Below are positions 57,945 through 64,000 of a stretch of DNA of 64,000 nt, one piece after another. The stretch comes from Populus alba (Eukaryota > Streptophyta > Magnoliopsida > Malpighiales > Salicaceae), in assembly GCF_005239225.2 (NCBI RefSeq), contig NC_133296.1, forward strand, positions 15,190,001 to 15,254,000, read 5' to 3'. The position numbers and the translations under genes are program-made. How positions within the stretch are numbered: position 1 is the stretch's first letter; every line of letters begins with the position of its first letter. The notes below the pieces were generated by a model. It did no database searches and was not told the origin of the DNA. It saw only the letters and a list, made by a program, of their open reading frames with translations.

Positions 57945-60344
57945 TTCTTGCCTTCTGCTCAAGATGATCTTGATGCTTTTGCCTATGCTTCACTATTCAA
58001 GGGAAGGAATTGATGGTGAGAGGATGTGTCCTATGTGCATGTATAAGCCATTAAATCACTACTAATAATTTAAGCTAGTGTGAGTCAGCATTACACAAAT
58101 TCATTAAAAAACTGTCCCCACAATTCGACATCAAAATCAGTAGCTATGGATAAGGAGAAATCAGTGGCTTATTTACCAAAAGCAGATTCACATGGTGCTG
58201 AATAGCATCATATTTTACTCATAAGAAAGCATTGTGTGTCATGAGTAGACATATCACATATATGCAGATCATTTTCTTATGAAAGAAGGTTCTCTATTAT
58301 CTATAAAATGACAAACAAAAGCCCACAGAATCATATTGCCATACTAGTAAGTTGGAAAATTCATAGTGCTAAGGGCAGGTAATTGTTCTTGTGAACCCAA
58401 TACCTCTTAGTGCCAGTGGAGTTATTACAAGGACAGTCTCCTATCCACAAATTTAGATATTTGTTTCATCTTGAAAACCATTGATTTCATTTATTGAAAT
58501 GGGCACAGAAATATGTTCCTTTGTGATATAACATGTGATTATTTGTTAAAGATTTTCATTGAGGTTTCATTGACTCAGCCCTAGGGAAATGAACTTGAAT
58601 ATGAGCCCTAGCAACCAAAAGATGAAATCCATCAAGGGCCTTGTATCTCAGATCGAGATTGGTGTCAGGAAGTAAAACCCACCTCATTTTTCGGGCTATT
58701 AGATATGTTTTTAATGGTATGAAAAAAAGAATAACTCTGAAACTACACTGGTGGTTTAGGTGAAGCATAAATGGGGCACATTGTAATAGATACAACACAT
58801 GGTTTTCATAACTATTTGTGAACCCTAGACCCCCCCTCCCTTCATACTTTAAAGCTTTCGATCTATCAAATACCAAAAACAGCCGAGCTCTATTGTGTTA
58901 GCATTGATACTGATGATACAATAGTGAAAAGCAGAAACTGAAAGGGACAAAGAAACCGTCTCGTAGCAACCTTATCTTTCTAACATTTTTAGAATCTTTA
59001 TGACCAATCATATCAAGCAGAAGATGATCTTACATTTATTTTTCTTCTATTTGTCTTTTAACATAGATACATCAATTAGGTCATGCACTAGATGTAAGGA
59101 TGAATCATTACCTGTGTGCTAAGCATCCTCATAAAAAAAACTAGAATATGGCACTTTTATACATGATTGAAAAATCCACTATGATTGAGTGGATGAATCT
59201 AGAAATTCTCATTCAACCAAAACATCCTTCCCATCTCATCTTGGCAACAAGGGTCTATTCTGAAAGGATTAGGTTGCATACCTTGTATTAAACGAAGTGG
59301 TTTCTAATTCTGATGTTATCAGGATCTGAGTTGTCTCTTGTGCAGATAACAGCTTTCTGCACTAGCTGAAAGATTTCTCTTTATTGTTTCAGAAGCAAAT
59401 CTGCAAAATTGAGGTTGCTAAGGTCCCGACGAGTTCCTAAGCAGATAAATCATGAAATTCCGAACAGAGAGTTTGGTCATCTTTATTTCTGTTTTGTGCT
59501 CTATGCCGAACAGTATCCAGGCCATCACTATTTCTTGTCTGATTTGATAAAAAAAAGACTTCGTACAGATTTCAATTAGAATATCAGGTAATTGTTCAGT
59601 GATTCAGGTTTCATTGTTTCAATGTCACAGCACTTTACTGAAAGCAACTCTGCTATCAAACAATTCCAGATTGTATACAACACTATATTGCTTGCCTATT
59701 CACTAAGCTTTGCTCTAATTTAAACAAGATCCTTGGAAATTAATTTTTCTTGTAGAGAACTAATACCACAATTCCATCCATATACGTGAAAACTGAAGTG
59801 CAAAAGTGTTACTTCTTTATGATAGTAAGAGATAGAAAGAACGCCATTAGAGAAGTGCACTCGAGAAGTCAGAGAGGAAAATACATATGAAAAGAGAAGA
59901 TGAAACTTGTGAAATCTAATCACTTATGAATTCTCTGACAGAATCACATTTAAGCATTGCAGAACACATTCTTGTTTCAAATATTATAGGAAATTGTTCT
60001 CACCAGACATCAAGACAACCAGATGATCTGCGAGATAACTCTTATGGAGGGACGAAGAACGAAGAGCAGATATAGAGATACAAGTTGAACCAAAATATAC
60101 ATAGTATTTATAGGAATTTATGCATCTAAGCAATCTCTCAAGAATATGATGCAAAAACTTCACCGCTTCTAAGATGATGAATATGCTGGTAAAGACGTAC
60201 ACATTTCATGTGTGGACAACCATTCACATCACATGCATCGGAACAAAAATCCCTTAGAAAGACACCTTTCAGCGTAGCATTTTTTTTTAAAGTAATTTTC
60301 ACAGAAGGGCAATACCTTATCTGTTACAAAATTGCATCTTGTGG
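57945..60344. other. Spacer between the two formiminotransferase genes
   Basis: Probably promoter of copy A near 57,950-58,080 and 3' UTR of copy B near 60,200-60,344. The middle holds only short open frames (58,556-58,876; 59,720-59,923; 59,984-60,202) without family features. It has moderately AT-rich, non-repetitive composition. Confidence 0.45.
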
Positions 60345-61577
60345 TTAGATTAGGGGACACAACTTCAAGTAATTTTCAATTATTTTATCCTGTGAGAAAT
60401 CTGTAAAATATCCCTTCCCCACAGCCATACCCTCCTCCTCTGCGAGTCTCTCAACTTCTTGCTGAACCATCTCTCCTCCCACATTACTTGGTTCCAACAA
60501 GTTACAAGCAACCTCAATGACATCATTACCATGTGCAAGTGCCATTGCTTGAACAGATAGAAGTCCGCCTCCTCTCCCACTAACACGTTTTGCAATTCGA
60601 CGAACAGCAGCAATATCAGTGGAGATGACAGGGATATTGTAGTTGTCAACCCACCTGGTTGCTCCAATTACAAGAACACCTTTTGCTTGATTCACTTCAG
60701 CTGGACCTTCATCTGGCTTCAGTGGCAAGGACTCTGAATTGGGCCCACCTGCCCATTGGTTTCCAGAATTTGGCTTGAAATAACCCAGCTCTCTTCTGAT
60801 TGAATCGAGTGTTCTCCCTTCAACATTGGCAGCTCCATATAGAAATGTGGGGACTGCAGGCTACATATGAGATCATTAGCAATGCAGAAACAAAATGAGC
60901 TATGATCCAATAAGGAGACTGAACAAAAATTCATCATAACACAAAAAATTTCAGCATGCCTTGAGAAATAAATATTCATCCATTGATACCTCCTTTATTC
61001 TGAACAAAAATAAGGCTCCAATCATAAAGAACATAATTTTGAGAAAGTACCATCTTCGAAGGAGAGAATCTAGACTTGTCATCAAGCTAATTAATCAAAC
61101 TCATCGTTTTTATAGGTTTCTTCCACTTATATACTATCATGAAAAACAAATTCCACAAATCACAGATAAGTTCAATGGGCTCGAACCTTGAAGACTAGAG
61201 CCAACGTCTACTGCCAGAGACTTCGCAATCCCAGCTGCCTGGTCTAAAGATGATTGAGCCAAGGGATGAAAGCAAATGTGATCAACAACACCGAGACGGG
61301 GATGACTTCCACAATGCAATCCGAAATCAATAGTTTCCAGAGCAGCTTTAACCATAGCAAGCACAGCATCCTTCAAAGCACATGAGTCTAAAGATGGTTT
61401 TGGAGCCAAACTCGAGACAAGAGTGTAGCCAACTCTATTATAAGTCACATCTTCAAACTTATTAACAATAGGTGCTTCAGGGAATAGCTTTGCAGCTCTT
61501 TCAATTGATTCCAATGCCACTTTGTTTCTGCTTTCAGATATGTATACCTTACAGCAAGCAAGCATCAACTTCAACAT
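60345..61577 (-). CDS. Formiminotransferase-domain protein, tandem copy B, 2 exons
   Basis: Exons on the minus strand: 61577-61187 and 60853-60345, total 900 nt (299 aa), joined at the same phase and position (SLQ|V-P-T-F-L) as exons 2/3 of copy A. It resembles Arabidopsis At2g20830. Landmarks: MLACCKVYISESRNKVALES, IVNKFED, CGSHPRLGVVDHICFHPL with the catalytic-type histidine at residue 92, RRELGYFKPN, GATRWVDNYNIPV, RGGGLLSVQ, ACNLLEP and GKGYFTDFS. The start ATG has no coding upstream exon, unlike copy A, although an acceptor-like GTGCAG about 30 bases upstream allows a leader intron. A 51-residue hand alignment near the N-terminus gives 27 identities with copy A, so the duplication is old. 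The predicted fold and residues appear intact. Confidence 0.93.
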
Positions 61578-62180
61578 AATTTCTCCTCCTTACTACCTTT
61601 TTCACAAGCTGCACAAGCAGATAGAACTTAGATGATAGAAATTGACATTATCAACAAGCTTTGTGGTTATAATTCCAAGGGACCACAAAAGCCCCAACCT
61701 CTCTCAGTTACCCCACACTATAAAAGTACACTTTTCAAGCACCAATTTTTAAATGAAAATAGTCATGAAAATCCAAATATTAGGTGAACAAGGCTTAAAT
61801 TCTTCACAATGGGGTAGCTGATCAATAAAGCTTCATTATATAACACAATCAGCAACACTAGAATTGTATACGTCCTGACATATCGGATCAAACATAACAT
61901 TCTACAGGTTCAAAACCAACTAAGCTATCCAAATTCAATAAACTTTTAGAAAATAAAAAGCTATTAGGCTTCAAAATCAAACACAATCAACTACACTAGA
62001 ATTTTATACCTAGCCATATTAGATCAAATAAAATCTAAAGATCCAAACTTTTCCATAGACCACAAATTATCACATAAAAAAGAAACATTCTTGTTCTATT
62101 AACCAAAGATCACTTGAACTACAAAGCTGCAACAAAAAAAACCACCAAACCCATTACACAAAGACCCAAAAAATCCCTCA
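61578..62180. other. Spacer between copy B and LTO1
   Basis: About 600 bases holding the copy B leader/promoter and the LTO1 3' UTR. AT-rich, with no gene. Two similar segments (61,840-61,910 and 61,980-62,040, sharing CACAATCA.C.ACACTAGAATT.TATAC) suggest a small diverged duplication. Confidence 0.45.
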
Positions 62181-62612
62181 TCAAAACTCGATTTCCTTTG
62201 GTTTTGGGTACCCATCATACTCCAATTTCACACCCAAACCCGCCCTTATAACCCGAAACTTCAACCTCAAACTATCCATAATCTCAGTCACTCTCTCATC
62301 TTCCGGGTCTAAAACCGGGTATTTCTCAATCAACTCCTCCATCTTCTTAATAGACTCCTTCAACCGGGTAGAGAACCGGTTCGGGTCAACAAGAATAGCA
62401 GAATTCCATACATCAACACAGCCACGATAAAACCCGAGTTCTTCACCGATTCCAAAGCCCATTTTCAGGCCCGTTTGTTCCGCTTCTTCTTTTCCAGACA
62501 TTAACCCTTGGCTGTAGCCTTCATTGTAGCCTTCTTTGAAATGGGTTTCCTCTAAATTTAGTGAGGAATCAAAGATGTCTTCAATGGAGCTTAATTGAGA
62601 TTGAGAATTCAT
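62181..62612 (-). CDS. LTO1: LTO1 homologue (Yae1/Lto1-domain adaptor for ABCE1 Fe-S maturation)
   Basis: Single-exon gene encoding 143 aa. In yeast and animals LTO1 pairs with YAE1 to bring the ATPase ABCE1/Rli1 to the cytosolic iron-sulphur assembly (CIA) targeting complex. ABCE1 is needed for ribosome recycling. Seen here: the family's deca-GX3 helix, with positions 28, 32, 36, 40, 48, 52, 56, 60 and 64 all glycine and position 44 alanine, giving ten slots at a perfect spacing of four. A long amphipathic helix follows (about 83-130). The protein ends in I-E-F, which fits the C-terminal tripeptide pattern [LIM]-[DES]-[WF] reported for CIA clients and adaptors. The start at 62612 is the only ATG before the GX3 region. 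No targeting peptide, consistent with the cytosol. It lies 600 bases from formiminotransferase copy B, probably without functional link. Confidence 0.92.
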   Translation of the reverse strand: MNSQSQLSSIEDIFDSSLNLEETHFKEGYNEGYSQGLMSGKEEAEQTGLKMGFGIGEELGFYRGCVDVWNSAILVDPNRFSTRLKESIKKMEELIEKYPVLDPEDERVTEIMDSLRLKFRVIRAGLGVKLEYDGYPKPKEIEF

Positions 62613-62639
62613 TCGATAAAGTTCGCTTTTTCACGGGTT

Positions 62640-64000
62640 TTTTTTGGATTTTTGGATTGACCCAGTAAATAAAATCGGGTTTTTTTTATAGGTTTTGTTT
62701 CCTTAACAGAGAAGCAGATAATAGTTTACCTGTGGAGCAGCGTGAGACAGAGAGAGCTCGAGAATTCCTTGGTTTGTGATTCTGTGGATGTAGTGAAGAT
62801 GAGTCTTTGTGTTTTTTAACGTTTGGGCTCAAAGAGTTAATGCGTATTGAGCTTTAAGTTAGATCTCTATAGTTATAAGAACAAATTTGAGATGTACCCA
62901 ACCCAAAATCCAGATCGTCGTTGAGTGAGTTAACCCATGATCCTTGGATTAGTATGTTAAACCATACTTTGAATTATTATTTTTTAAAATTCTGAAATGA
63001 TATTGTTTTTCTTTAAGAAAAAAATAATTGTATGTTTTTCACTAACCTAACTTAGATTAGGTTCTAGATAAGTGGATCATTAAATTGATCATTGAGCAGA
63101 CCAAGTTTTATTATATTGGTTTCTAACTTTTTTTTTTTTTTTTGGGTTTTATTCAATAATATATTCCTAATAATTTTTGTACATCAAATTAAATTATAAA
63201 CTATACAAAAAACTTATTCTTTCAACAACATTGTTAAATTCGAACCCAAAATGATAAAATGTATAGTAAACTCACTTGTTATGAGCTCACTCTTAAGAAA
63301 ATGTTTTACGGGAAAAATTTATTACCATTTTTATTTATATATTTCATTGAACATTTTTATTAATTTCAATTATACAACATAAAATGAAAGTTAACGAATA
63401 TTGAACATGAGTTTGTGAACTTTATGAAAGTTATGAAAGTTAACGAATATTATACACATATTTTTATTTATTGCAATTATGTAATATAAACACTCATGAA
63501 TAGAGTCAATTCGTCAAATCCATGAGCTTTATAAAGTTTAATAACATGATTTTTTTTAAATTATTTTTTTAACTATTTGATAAAAAATAAATGCTCATAA
63601 AATCAAGTTTAATTTTAAAAAAAAAAGTACATTGTGAAACCTGCGACCAATATCTTGTAAAATTGAGTACCAATCCGATGTCGGGATATTTTTCTGAAAT
63701 CGTAATAAACACTTAAAACATAAATTAAATAAATTATTAACTTCAAATCCTAATAAAAACATAATGTAAGGACTAAATTAAAAATAATAAAAATTCAATA
63801 ACCGAAGCAAAAAAAGAACCAAAATACAAAAAACAATTACAAAACATTATGGATTAGTATTATAATCCACAATATCTATAGGTGAGGGGAAACAATGTTT
63901 TCCCCACAATTTTTAGTGTTTTTTGTAATAAAAATTTGATAACAAAAAAAAAGAAACATGACTAAAATACAAAAAATAAAATAATAATAATAATAATAAT
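62640..64000. other. LTO1 upstream region and AT-rich spacer
   Basis: 62,640-62,900 is probably LTO1 leader and promoter (GAGACAGAGAGAGC at about 62,743). Beyond that is AT-rich DNA with a T run (63,129-63,143), a short diverged duplication around ATGAAAGTTAACGAATATT (about 63,384 and 63,434), and a (TAA)n tract at the window end. No gene is seen. Confidence 0.5.

Noticed and set aside
58556..58876. 106-codon minus-strand open frame between the formiminotransferase genes
   Set aside because: No conserved motif, no plausible promoter or splice partner, and it does not extend either neighbour.
1..64000. Bacterial-type systems, CRISPR arrays, rRNA or viral integrations
   Set aside because: No array-like direct repeats with unique spacers, no rRNA motifs, and no polymerase, capsid or integrase frames were seen on either strand.

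Overview
This is nuclear DNA of a flowering plant, most likely a woody eudicot of the poplar/willow type (the genus is inferred, not proven). The genes have plant GT-AG introns, several products are plant-specific (ULTRAPETALA, PPR proteins, a plant-type GT14 glucuronosyltransferase), and the spacers are very AT-rich, holding MITE-like, SINE-like and TRIM-like repeats and (TA)n, (CT)n and (TTA)n microsatellites. There are no bacterial operons, CRISPR arrays, rRNA genes or tRNA genes that I can recognise.

Layout. 1-5.4 kb (+): a 13-exon SCAMP membrane-trafficking gene. 7.0-10.2 kb (+): an intronless P-class PPR gene (1019 aa). 11.5-13.5 kb (-): an intronless PLS/E-class PPR gene, convergent with the first and split by a one-base frameshift. 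13.5-18.7 kb: repeat-rich spacer with degenerate duplications, a duplicated G-box-containing block and a TRIM retrotransposon. 18.75-19.1 kb (+): a 68-aa cysteine-rich microprotein gene. 21.6-25.5 kb (+): NAF1, an H/ACA snoRNP assembly factor with a typical ribosome-biogenesis promoter. 28.0-32.5 kb (-): an ULTRAPETALA1-type gene with two long introns. 33-48.3 kb: a roughly 15-kb gene desert of AT-rich DNA, small transposons and a few GC-richer islands of unknown nature. 48.4-53.2 kb (+): a GLCAT14-type glucuronosyltransferase gene. 54.6-55.7 kb: a candidate non-autonomous DNA transposon with near-perfect palindromes. 55.8-61.6 kb (-): two tandem formiminotransferase-domain genes. 62.2-62.6 kb (-): an LTO1 homologue.

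Most genes are single-copy housekeeping or developmental genes with no shared pathway, as is usual in plant chromosomes. The only local gene family is the formiminotransferase pair. NAF1 (snoRNP and ribosome biogenesis) and LTO1 (Fe-S insertion into the ribosome-recycling ATPase ABCE1) both touch ribosome function, but they lie 37 kb apart and I infer no functional linkage. Exon coordinates were assigned by hand from GT/AG sites, reading-frame continuity and family knowledge. UTR limits are estimates. I see no convincing previously undescribed system. The observations most worth checking are the frameshifted PPR gene, the C-terminal I-E-F of LTO1, the two palindromes at 54.6-54.8 kb, the TRIM element and the duplicated G-box block.
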